From AP-15 sp963724435 (lineage in GTDB: Bacteria > Pseudomonadota > Alphaproteobacteria > ATCC43930 > CGMCC-115725), in NCBI GenBank assembly GCA_963724435.1, contig CAVRUN010000021.1:1-64000 (forward strand): a stretch of DNA of 64,000 bases. The letters are read 5' to 3'. The notes beneath the pieces are model-generated. The model had not been told where the DNA came from. It did not search any database and saw nothing but the letters and a program-made list of their open reading frames with translations. The position numbers were made by a program, and so were the translations under genes. Below are positions 53,148 through 60,855 of this stretch, piece after piece (position 1 is the stretch's first letter; every line of letters starts with the position of its first letter).

Positions 53148-54479
53148 CTATGGCTGGCGCATCGGCAACTCATCGCGGGTAAGAACCGTTGTATTCAATA
53201 CGCCGTTAGCGCTGTGCGTTCCCTCCATCTTACCATCGGGGCGAAGCTTGAACGTGAAGTGATGCAAGCCGCCGAATGTTATCGTGTTTTCAATAATCGT
53301 CGCCACGAATTTAATAGGGGTGGACGACATGAAGACGTATGAGCCCGTAACATCTCTCGGCGGGGTAACGGATTCGATGATTAGCGATGTAGTAGCTGTC
53401 GGCTCGTTGTCCCAAATTCCTACCCAGCGGCCAGAGAAAGCCGCGAACTTCTCGTCAAAATCCGTTGCAGACTGCAAAGTAAGAACCGTTGTGTTCAGCA
53501 TTCCGAAATCGTTCCGCGTTCCCTCCATCTTACCGTCGGGGCGAAGCCTGAACGTGAATTTACAAAGGCTGCCGAAGCTTAGCGTGTTATCGGTGATCTT
53601 CGCTACGAGTTTAGAAGGCTTCCCCATGAAGACGTATGAGCCAGTGACATCCCCGGTCGGGCTAATAAACTCGATGGTTAGCGATGTGGTAGCTATCGGA
53701 TTGTTGTCCCAAACTCCTACCCAGCGGCCATAGAAAGCCTCGAGGTTCCTGCTCTCAGCAAAATTGGTCGCTGGCGGCAACGGATGGGCGGGCTCTGCCG
53801 TTTGGCGTTGTCCTTCGGCTCTGTCCTGCTTGCGCCGATCCTCCCTGCTTGCTCCCTCCAGAGCGATTTCGCCCGGCAAGACACCAGAGACATTAATTAG
53901 CGTACATCGACGGGCTTTATACCGTTCTTCCCGTTTTCCCTCGATGATCTCTTCAACATCGTAAACTCTTCTTAGGTCGTCCTGAAGGGCATCGAATGTA
54001 GCTAAATCTACAACAAGCTGCCCCTTTCCAGACGCGGCTTCGAGACGAACGGCTCGCACTGTCGTTATACCGACTATTCGTCGTTTTAAGGGATCAAACT
54101 CTACGATGCCAGTCGCCGCGCCCATTCGAAACCACCGCTTCGCCAAGTCGACCGTTTTCGAACGATTATGAATTATAGTTGCTTGGTGAACTGCTTCAGC
54201 AAATCGGTGCATTGTGTTGGCATCATCAAAAATAAGTACAGCATTGTCGCCTGCCGTCCCAAGGACAACATCATCACGTCGTAAGTTAACTGCTTTGAGG
54301 CCATAATCGACAAACTGTTGAATCTGATCTTCAAATGTCTTTACGGCCGCTACGTCGAGGTTTTCTTCGATAAAGGTTGCAATGTCATTGTAAGAGTATA
54401 AGTCAATTTCAAGCACGGTCTTAATGGAAGTTTGCGGCGAGCGTTGACGCTTCCTGAGGCGCTTCCCGAGAGTTATCAT
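53148..54479 (-). CDS. Class III cyclase-like protein with two C-terminal beta repeats
   Basis: A 443-residue protein with no signal or membrane span. Residues 20-165 match the adenylate/guanylate cyclase pattern in order: VLEIDLYSYNDIATF (first metal Asp, D26), GTAGDNAVLIF (second metal Asp, D78), RMGAATGIVEF, and GITTVRAVRLEAASGKGQLV. A helical linker spans 166-245. Two tandem copies of about 85 residues follow with a period near 100: GRWVGVWDNN... to GKMEGTRNDFGMLNTTVLT and GRWVGIWDNE... to GKMEGTHSANGVLNTTVLT. They resemble small lipocalin-like barrels. It could make a cyclic nucleotide or have lost activity; transition-state Asn/Arg residues are not obvious by eye. No partner gene adjacent. 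Confidence 0.6.
   Translation of the reverse strand: MITLGKRLRKRQRSPQTSIKTVLEIDLYSYNDIATFIEENLDVAAVKTFEDQIQQFVDYGLKAVNLRRDDVVLGTAGDNAVLIFDDANTMHRFAEAVHQATIIHNRSKTVDLAKRWFRMGAATGIVEFDPLKRRIVGITTVRAVRLEAASGKGQLVVDLATFDALQDDLRRVYDVEEIIEGKREERYKARRCTLINVSGVLPGEIALEGASREDRRKQDRAEGQRQTAEPAHPLPPATNFAESRNLEAFYGRWVGVWDNNPIATTSLTIEFISPTGDVTGSYVFMGKPSKLVAKITDNTLSFGSLCKFTFRLRPDGKMEGTRNDFGMLNTTVLTLQSATDFDEKFAAFSGRWVGIWDNEPTATTSLIIESVTPPRDVTGSYVFMSSTPIKFVATIIENTITFGGLHHFTFKLRPDGKMEGTHSANGVLNTTVLTRDELPMRQP
53181..53730 (-). repeat. Two 250-base direct repeats, 300-base period
   Basis: AAGAACCGTTGT at 53181 and again at 53481 begin two similar 250-base copies, ending with CCTACCCAGCGGCC near 53430 and 53730. 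They encode the two C-terminal beta repeats. Differences are mainly third-position, so both copies are under protein-level selection. Confidence 0.75.
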
Positions 54480-54931
54480 TCTCTAGCCTGACCCCGCAAG
54501 CGGCCGCCCACGTTAACCTATCATAGCATACATGAACCTCGTGGTGCGCGCACGGCGGTTCTGTCGAACGTCGCCGCGCGGAACCGCTTCCTAGGCAAGC
54601 AGCACCTCAACATCTCCTGGAACGGGTTCTCTGGAAGTGGCAGAGGGGTGACCATTCTGATCGCACGCCTACAAGCATTTGCCGCATACTAGAGTATTCT
54701 AGAAAACGGTTCACACCACCTCCACTCCTCCACTCCTCCACTCCTCCACTACGTTCAAAGTTCGAAGGTAATCCGGGCTCCCGGCGAATGACCGCTGTCC
54801 ACCACCCAACTGAGCCGATTACCCAGCCAACCGGCGAGGTCGGCTGTGGGGGCATAACCCGCCTTGCCTTGGAGAGAAGTGGACGCCGCTGTCGAGGCGA
54901 AACCTGTCAAGCCGATTGGGTTTGACCTAGT
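54480..54931. other. Intergenic with an 8-base tandem repeat
   Basis: No gene supported. TCCACTCC is repeated 3.75 times at 54721-54750. An 82-codon minus frame across it (54607-54855) reads the repeat as low complexity and is unconvincing. The stretch separates the cyclase-like gene from the sugar transporter operon. Confidence 0.5.
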
Positions 54932-55777
54932 CTAGCCCTTGACCGATCCCGAGGTCAGGCCGGCGACGTAGTGCTCGACGAAGAACGAGTAGATGATTGC
55001 AACCGGGATCGAGCCGAGCAACGCCCCCGCCATCAGCTGACCCCAATAAAACACGTCACCACGGATTAGCTCGGCGATGACGCCGACCGGGACGGTGCGC
55101 ACCGAGGTCTTGGTCAGGAAGATCAGCGCGTAGAGAAACTCGTTCTGCGATAAGGTGAAGGCAAAGATGCCCGCCGAGATAAAGCCGGGGGTGCAAAGTG
55201 GCAGAAAGATCTGGCGCATCGTCTGCAAGCGGCTGGCGCCGTCGATCCGGGCCGCCTCTTCGAGGTCTTTGGGTACGGTCTTGAAATAACCCAGCAGCAG
55301 CCAAGCTGAGAATGGCACCAGCATCGTCGGATAGGTCAGAATGACCGAGGTCAGGGTATTGCCGAGATGCAGCCGGTTGATGATGTCGGCCAGAGGAATG
55401 AACAGCAACGGCTGCGGCACCAGATAGGTCGCTGCTACAGTCGTCGCGATCAGGCCGGCGCCGGCAAACCGCATCCGCGCCAGCGGATAGGCCAGCATGA
55501 TGCCGAGCACCAACGAGATCGCGGTCGCCACCACCGCCACGACCATCGTGTTCCAGGTCCACAACAGAAAACTTGTCTGGGTCAGCAGGTCGACATAGTG
55601 CTTCAAGGTCGGGTGAAAGACGATCAGCGGGGTGATGTGCTTGTTGTACAGCTCACTGTTCGGTTTTAGCGACGTGATTGCCATCCAATAAAAAGGCAAC
55701 AGCGCCAGGGCGAGAAAGAAGCCGACTGGCAGCCACACCCGGACCGCTCGCTCAACCCGCCCGTAGCCGGTGACCAT
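54932..55777 (-). CDS. Sugar ABC permease, MalG type
   Basis: A 281-residue inner-membrane permease with six spans (WLPVGFFLALALLPFYWMAI, VVAVVATAISLVLGIMLAYP, GLIATTVAATYLVPQPLLFI and onward). The EAA coupling loop reads LEEAARIDGASRLQTMRQIF followed by LPL, the MalG form. The ATG at 55777 overlaps the stop of the upstream permease by one base (TGATG). It forms the translocation pore with that permease for the binding protein further upstream. The ATPase subunit is not in the window, so it may be shared or encoded elsewhere. Confidence 0.9.
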   Translation of the reverse strand: MVTGYGRVERAVRVWLPVGFFLALALLPFYWMAITSLKPNSELYNKHITPLIVFHPTLKHYVDLLTQTSFLLWTWNTMVVAVVATAISLVLGIMLAYPLARMRFAGAGLIATTVAATYLVPQPLLFIPLADIINRLHLGNTLTSVILTYPTMLVPFSAWLLLGYFKTVPKDLEEAARIDGASRLQTMRQIFLPLCTPGFISAGIFAFTLSQNEFLYALIFLTKTSVRTVPVGVIAELIRGDVFYWGQLMAGALLGSIPVAIIYSFFVEHYVAGLTSGSVKG

Positions 55778-56709
55778 CACTTGCTCCGCAAGTAGATCGT
55801 CAGCGCGATGATCAACAACCCCAGCGCCGGCAGCATCGTCAACGCGATCGAGGCGCCGAGCCCCAATTGCCCCGCCCCCATCGCAATGTCGAAGGCGTAG
55901 GTCGCGAATAGGTTGGTGGCGTTCTGCGGGCCCCCATGCGTCAGCACATAGACCAGCTGGAAATCGGCGAAGGTGAAGATCACCGAGAACAGGGTCACGA
56001 TCATTATGATCGGCTGCAACAGCGGCAGGGTGACATAGCGGAACCGATGCCAGCCGCCGGCACCGTCGATCGTCGCCGCTTCATGCAATTCGGGCGGGAT
56101 CGTCTGCAGGCCGGCCAACAGGGTGATGCCGTAGAACGGCAGGCCGCGCCACACATTGATAAAGATGACCGAGCCCAACGCCAACGCCGGGTTGCCAAGC
56201 CATGACGGTCCGGGCGGCGGCCACCCGAGCGAGACCATGACCCGGTTCACGACGCTGAACGCCGGATCGAGCATCCACAGCCAGGCGACGGTCGAGAGCA
56301 CCGTCGGCACGATGAACGGTAAGAGCAAAAGGGCGCGAACCAGGTTCTTCATGCGGAAGTTCTGGTTCATCGCCAGCGCCAGACACAGCCCGACGATGGT
56401 TTTGAACACCGTCGCGACGCCGGTGTAGACGAAGGTGTTGATCGCCACGCGCCAGAAGATCGGGTCGTGGAAATTGGTGCCGAAATTCTGCAGCCCGACA
56501 AATGTGCCGGCATGGGCGACCGGCCGGTTCTGCAGGCTCAACACGATGCCGTAAAGAAACGGGTAACCGACAAAGGCCGCAAGGAAGGCGAGCGGCGCCG
56601 CCATGATCAGCCAGCTGAATACCGCCTCGCGATCGAGCCAGCCGGCGAGTGTCAGCGGACGCCGCGGCCGCTGCGTCAGTGCTGGCAGGGTCTCAGAGCG
56701 GATCGACAT
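55777..56709 (-). CDS. Sugar ABC permease, MalF type
   Basis: A 310-residue permease with an N-terminal cytoplasmic segment and six spans (FSWLIMAAPLAFLAAFVGYP, TVFKTIVGLCLALAMNQNFR, LRSK end and others). The EAA loop is LHEAATIDGAGGWHRFRYVT followed by LPLL. NLVRALLLLPFIVPTVLSTV is the usual MalF-like segment. One-base overlap with the MalG-type gene shows they are translated together. It starts 144 bases after the binding-protein gene. Confidence 0.9.
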   Translation of the reverse strand: MSIRSETLPALTQRPRRPLTLAGWLDREAVFSWLIMAAPLAFLAAFVGYPFLYGIVLSLQNRPVAHAGTFVGLQNFGTNFHDPIFWRVAINTFVYTGVATVFKTIVGLCLALAMNQNFRMKNLVRALLLLPFIVPTVLSTVAWLWMLDPAFSVVNRVMVSLGWPPPGPSWLGNPALALGSVIFINVWRGLPFYGITLLAGLQTIPPELHEAATIDGAGGWHRFRYVTLPLLQPIIMIVTLFSVIFTFADFQLVYVLTHGGPQNATNLFATYAFDIAMGAGQLGLGASIALTMLPALGLLIIALTIYLRSK

Positions 56710-56853
56710 CGTCAGCGCTCCATCCAGAAGGTGCTCCCAGACCCCAAGGGCGAACCGAGGTTAAGCCGCCAGCCACACTTGCTCCGGCTTCTTCGCCCCC
56801 GGATCATCTATTGATGTCGGTGCAAGGCTCGTGCCGGTCTTGTCTGCTTTCGG

Positions 56854-58134
56854 CTACGCGGTTTTATAGATGCCCTTGAGCTGTGCCTCGGCGCTCTTGA
56901 TGACGTCCTTGGTCGGGGCGCCATTGCAGGCCTTTGCGAACATGTCGACGACGACATATTTGGCGACACTTTCAGCCAGCCTGCGGTCCGGCGGCGCCGG
57001 CCAGCCCGGCAGGTGGCTGGTGGAGAGCGCGTCGCGATAGGGGATGTTGCGCGGCTCGACATCCCACATCGGCGCCTTGTCATAGCCGTGCAGCAGCGGC
57101 TGGTAATAGCTGATGGCCGAGGCGTACCACGCCCCAAGCTGTTTCGGTGCCGATAGCCAGCGCAGAAAATCGTGCGCCTCCTGTTTTACCGGCGAGAAGT
57201 CGAAGATCGAGTGGCTAATCGGTCCCAAAAAGTGAAAACGGCCCTTTGGCCCCGCTGGGTTCTGTGACTGCTGCGTGACCTTGCCGATGTCCGGGAAATC
57301 GCGCTTAGCGACGAAGAGGATGCTCTCGGCATTGTTGGTGCACGAGATCTGCTCGGCCATCCAGGATTTGTTGTTGCTGACATCGGTCCAGCCAAGGACG
57401 TCTTCGATCATCGTGTCTTTAAAAAACTTGCGGGCGAAATCGACGGCGCGAGCGGTTTCGTCGGAATCGATCGTGACCGTCTTGCCGTCTTCGGAAACCT
57501 CGTGGCCGCCGTAAGACCACATAAGCGGGTAGAGCCAACCATGGTTGTCGCCAAAGCCGTGGCCGAGTTCGAAGCCAAAGGGGTGTCCGTTCTTTTTCAA
57601 TTTTACCCCGGCTTCGTAAAGCTCTTCCCAGGTGCCGGGGAATTCCCTGAACCCGGCCTCCTCGAACCAGTCGCTGCGCCAGTTCATCAACTGCCCGATC
57701 GAGCAAAACGGGATCGCCTTCCATTTGCCGTTGACGACGGCCATTTCCTTCCCGGCCGGATACCAGCCGCCCTGCTGTTGTCCCATCTCCTCGGCGATGT
57801 CGCTGACATCCGCGTATTTCTCGTTAAAGAGGAATGGCATCAGGGTCAGGTTCATCGTGATGTCGGCGCCGCTTCCGGTCTCGGCGATTGCGCTGGCCCT
57901 GGTCGGGATGCTGCCGACGCTAATCAGTTGATAATCGATCTTGACGCCCGTCTCCTTTTCGTAGGCCGGGGCCAGCGTGTTTTGCATGTATTCGTCGAAG
58001 GGTTTGATAAACGAGCTTTCGTGCAACAGCGTTATCGATTTTTGCTGTGCTGACGCCCGTCGCGCTCCGAGGGCTGCGCCCATCGCCCCAGCGCCCGCGA
58101 GCCTCAAAAAATTGCGGCGCGATGTGCTGCCCAT
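56854..58134 (-). CDS. Sugar-type ABC binding protein (Tat-exported)
   Basis: A 426-residue extracellular solute-binding protein of family 1. The leader MGSTSRRNFLRLAGAGAMGA has a twin-arginine SRRNFL box and ends ASA, so it is probably exported folded by Tat. The mature part contains KSITLLHESSFIKPFDEYMQ, WNxRSDWFEEAGFREFPGTW (a typical family 1 pattern with a W/E pair), GHPFGFELGHGFGDNHGWLY and RWLSAPKQLGAWYASAISYY. It heads the permease operon. Ligand unknown. Confidence 0.88.
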   Translation of the reverse strand: MGSTSRRNFLRLAGAGAMGAALGARRASAQQKSITLLHESSFIKPFDEYMQNTLAPAYEKETGVKIDYQLISVGSIPTRASAIAETGSGADITMNLTLMPFLFNEKYADVSDIAEEMGQQQGGWYPAGKEMAVVNGKWKAIPFCSIGQLMNWRSDWFEEAGFREFPGTWEELYEAGVKLKKNGHPFGFELGHGFGDNHGWLYPLMWSYGGHEVSEDGKTVTIDSDETARAVDFARKFFKDTMIEDVLGWTDVSNNKSWMAEQISCTNNAESILFVAKRDFPDIGKVTQQSQNPAGPKGRFHFLGPISHSIFDFSPVKQEAHDFLRWLSAPKQLGAWYASAISYYQPLLHGYDKAPMWDVEPRNIPYRDALSTSHLPGWPAPPDRRLAESVAKYVVVDMFAKACNGAPTKDVIKSAEAQLKGIYKTA

Positions 58135-58223
58135 TCGATGCCCCCATATGGCTGAAGTTAAGTTTCCAAACTATGTTACCGGGGGTTCTATAACGTGCAA
58201 TTCGACCCGGCAAGCGCGAGCAA

Positions 58224-58382
58224 GCGCAAACCCAGACGATCTTAATCGCCGCAGCGGAGCAACGGAGCTTTGGCGAAGCCGCGCGGCGGTTGGGTCGCTC
58301 GCCGGCTTCCGTCACCCGGGCGGTAGCGGCACTGGAGGAGCATCTGAAAACCGGGGAGCCACACTCGACGAATGTTGTCGTA
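58224..58382 (+). pseudogene. LysR-type regulator, N-terminal HTH remnant
   Basis: The frame reads AQTQTILIAAAEQRSFGEAA, RRLGRSPASVTRAVAALEEH and LKTGEPHSTNV, which matches the first 50 residues of a LysR-type helix-turn-helix (usual form -AExxSFxxAARRLGxSPxxVTRxhxxLExxLG-). No effector domain follows. Instead the same frame runs on into the permease gene at 58443. No ATG precedes it. It is the stump of a deleted regulator that probably controlled the divergent sugar importer. Confidence 0.7.
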
Positions 58383-58442
58383 GACCCTACTCGCCAAGTG
58401 CAACCGGCGTTAAGTTTACGATCAGAAACAAAGAGGGCCGTG

Positions 58443-59600
58443 ATGGGCCGCGACGGCGATCCTTCTCAGAAAGCGCCGGAGGTCGAGCCGACGCCGGGGC
58501 CCTCGGTGCAGCGAATAGCGCGCGTCGTAGTAGCCGTCGCGCTCACCCTGCTGGGACTTTGGATCATCCATGCTTTCCTCCCGGCAATCGCCTGGGCGAC
58601 GATCCTTGCGATCGCGGTGTGGCCGCTCTACCGGCGTGCGCAGCGGGCCTTTCCACCGCGCGGCCATCGGATCCTGTTGCCGCTTGTTACAACCCTGGTT
58701 GTCGGCCTCGTGCTGATCGTGCCATTGGCCTATGCCGGTGTAAGGATTGCCCACGAGAGCGGCAGCCTTTTGCGGTATGTCGCCGAATTGACCCATAGCG
58801 GGCTGCCGATGCCCGCCTGGTTGCCGCATCTCCCGGGAATTGGCTCGCCGCTCGCAGATTGGTGGAAAGACAATCTCAGCGATCCTCAGACGATAAAGGA
58901 GCTGTTCGGCCGCCTGTTCATGCGAATTCCCACCGAGTCGGCGCGCGTGATCGGGGTCGAGGTGCTGCATCGCTTGGTCATTTTTCTATTTACGCTGTTC
59001 ACGTTGTTTTTCCTGTTTCGCGACGGCGAAACCTTGTGTCGCCAGCTGGTGCGGCTCAGCCACAACCTGCTCGGCCCGAGCGGCGAACGGGTTGCCCGCC
59101 ACATGATCGCAGCGGTGCACGGTACCGTGACCGGTTTGGTGCTGGTCGGGTTCGCCGAAGGCATCGTCATCGGATTTGCCTACGCCGCGGCAGGTCTGCC
59201 GCACGTCGTTTCGCTTTCGGCATTGACCGGGGTGCTCGCGGTGATCCCATTCGGCGCGCCCGTCGCCTTCTGGGGCGCCGGATTGTATCTAGTAGCTGAC
59301 GGCAACACCGGCGCCGCGGTAGGGGTCGTCGCCTTTGGCTTGCTCGTCGTCTTTATTGCCGATCATTTTATCCGACCATTTTTGATCGGCGGGGCAGCGC
59401 GCCTGCCATTCGTGTGGGTCTTGCTCGGCATCCTCGGCGGGGTTGAGACATTCGGGCTCTTGGGGCTGTTTCTCGGCCCGATGGTGATGGCGGCGCTGAT
59501 CTCGATGTGGCGCGACTGGACGGTACCGCCGGAGGCGTCCGAGAGTCCGCCCGAGGATCTCCCACAGAGGGCGGCGCGACGGTCGCCGGGTCGGCATTGA
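58443..59600 (+). CDS. AI-2E family transporter
   Basis: A 385-residue membrane protein of the AI-2 exporter/UPF0118 family. Eight hydrophobic spans are visible, with the family's long spans VVVAVALTLLGLWIIHAFLP, AIAWATILAIAVWPLYRRAQ, LVIFLFTLFTLFFLFRDGET, ALTGVLAVIPFGAPVAFWGA and VAFGLLVVFIADHFIRPFLI, the last holding the conserved ADHFIRP-type motif. The ATG at 58443 opens a basic N-terminus; the frame continues upstream into the LysR remnant. Family members are diverse permeases, and quorum-signal export is only one possibility. Confidence 0.85.
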   Translation: MGRDGDPSQKAPEVEPTPGPSVQRIARVVVAVALTLLGLWIIHAFLPAIAWATILAIAVWPLYRRAQRAFPPRGHRILLPLVTTLVVGLVLIVPLAYAGVRIAHESGSLLRYVAELTHSGLPMPAWLPHLPGIGSPLADWWKDNLSDPQTIKELFGRLFMRIPTESARVIGVEVLHRLVIFLFTLFTLFFLFRDGETLCRQLVRLSHNLLGPSGERVARHMIAAVHGTVTGLVLVGFAEGIVIGFAYAAAGLPHVVSLSALTGVLAVIPFGAPVAFWGAGLYLVADGNTGAAVGVVAFGLLVVFIADHFIRPFLIGGAARLPFVWVLLGILGGVETFGLLGLFLGPMVMAALISMWRDWTVPPEASESPPEDLPQRAARRSPGRH

Positions 59601-59784
59601 TGGCGCGGCAGCTTAACCGCTCGCCCCGAGGCTCGACAGCCGGGTCGTGGCGCGGCAGAATGCTGCTATAATAAGCGCTGTAGGTGGTGGGCGCTGGTGT
59701 TGCGGTGCTTCGCTTCCTCGCCGAAGTCAGGCAATCGCCGAGGCCCTTTGCGCCCCACCACTCAGGTGAGACATCGGAGGATGC

Positions 59785-60210
59785 ATGAAATACGTTTGCG
59801 ATGCTCCAGGCGGGAAAACCTGGTTTCGAATCGAGACCGAAGCCGAGGCGGCCAGCGAATCCGATACGATGCGCCACGCTGTCGAGAAGTTCTTTCGCAA
59901 GGAACAGGAGAAGGCGACGCAGACGTTTCAGCCGCTGTCCAAGGTTAATTTTGAGCGGGAAATCGGTCTAAAGGCGCACATCCAGCGTCAAATGCCGCTG
60001 TTCTTAACCTTGCGCGACGATGACGGTACCCCTCTTGTCACGGCGATGCTGCCGCCGGGAGCACAAGATGACCGTACCTTTCGTCCGATCATCGTCGGCC
60101 TCGCCAACAGCGATCCCTATATCGAGCATGGCGACGCGATTCGCGCGCTGAGCCAGCATTTCGGCATGGCTCTGGAGCGCGCCCGCTGTTACCCGTATCG
60201 CCGCGACTAA
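59785..60210 (+). CDS. Hypothetical soluble protein
   Basis: A 141-residue protein starting MKYVCDAPGGKTWFRIETEA. It has charged helices (SDTMRHAVEKFFRKEQEKAT) and a strand-rich C-terminal half (MPLFLTLRDDDGTPLVTAML, FRPIIVGLANSDPYIEHGDA). GGAGG precedes the ATG. No signal or membrane span. I recognise this only as a conserved small protein of alphaproteobacteria. It lies between the permease and the small exported miniprotein, in the same direction. Confidence 0.65.
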   Translation: MKYVCDAPGGKTWFRIETEAEAASESDTMRHAVEKFFRKEQEKATQTFQPLSKVNFEREIGLKAHIQRQMPLFLTLRDDDGTPLVTAMLPPGAQDDRTFRPIIVGLANSDPYIEHGDAIRALSQHFGMALERARCYPYRRD

Positions 60211-60374
60211 AATTTTCGGACCACAGCCAGCAACCCGGCCGGGATACCGGGTGCGGCGACCAATATACACCGGTTAACCTAAACCCGATGGTCCAACTCA
60301 AAGACTAGCCGGAACCAATCTCCTTGGTTGCGCGGTTATCGCCTTAGGAAGACAAGACAACAGAGGCGATCACC

Positions 60375-60572
60375 ATGAAGAGGTTCCTGCTTGCGGGCTT
60401 CGCCGCCGCTTTGCTTGCCACCGCAACCATGGTTCCCCAAGCAGAGGCTCGTTGCTGGTGGAACGGGTATGGTTGGCATTGTTGGTATCCGCATGCCTGG
60501 TATTGGCATCATCACCCCTATGCCTATTGGCATCACCCCTATTGGCATCATCACTACGCTTGGCGCTACTAA
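60375..60572 (+). CDS. Exported His/Trp/Tyr-rich miniprotein
   Basis: A 65-residue protein. The signal peptide MKRFLLAGFAAALLATATMV ends with PQAEA (cleavage near residue 25). Of the 40 mature residues, 10 are His, 9 Trp and 8 Tyr, with two Cys near the start (RCWWNGYGWHCWYPHAWYWH). GAGGCGATCACC precedes the ATG. The aromatic/His clusters could bind copper, zinc or haem or act as a structural or redox-active patch. Related WHH-rich small exported proteins occur in rhizobia. No partner is adjacent. Confidence 0.75.
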   Translation: MKRFLLAGFAAALLATATMVPQAEARCWWNGYGWHCWYPHAWYWHHHPYAYWHHPYWHHHYAWRY

Positions 60573-60855
60573 GGCGCGCCGATCGGTACTGGGCGGGGGC
60601 GAGGGCCTCCGTCCCCTTTGATCTCTCAGTTCAAGTAACTCAACCCGCGCCCAATCCATTCGTTGCGCGCGCTCTCGCGAACTCCAAGACACCGGTTAAA
60701 TTTCGGGAGGCCGGCGAGGGCGAAGGCCCCAGCATCACCTGCATCCGATACCCGCCCACCGCTGTTTGTGTTAGCCTCGAGGACGAGGACGTTTAAAGAG
60801 CGCGGCACAAGCCACCCAAAGCGAAGTTTCTCGTCCATATCGGGAGGACGCGAAC

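Noticed and set aside
54721..54750. CRISPR-like array
   Set aside because: The repeat is only 8 bases without spacers; it is a simple tandem repeat.
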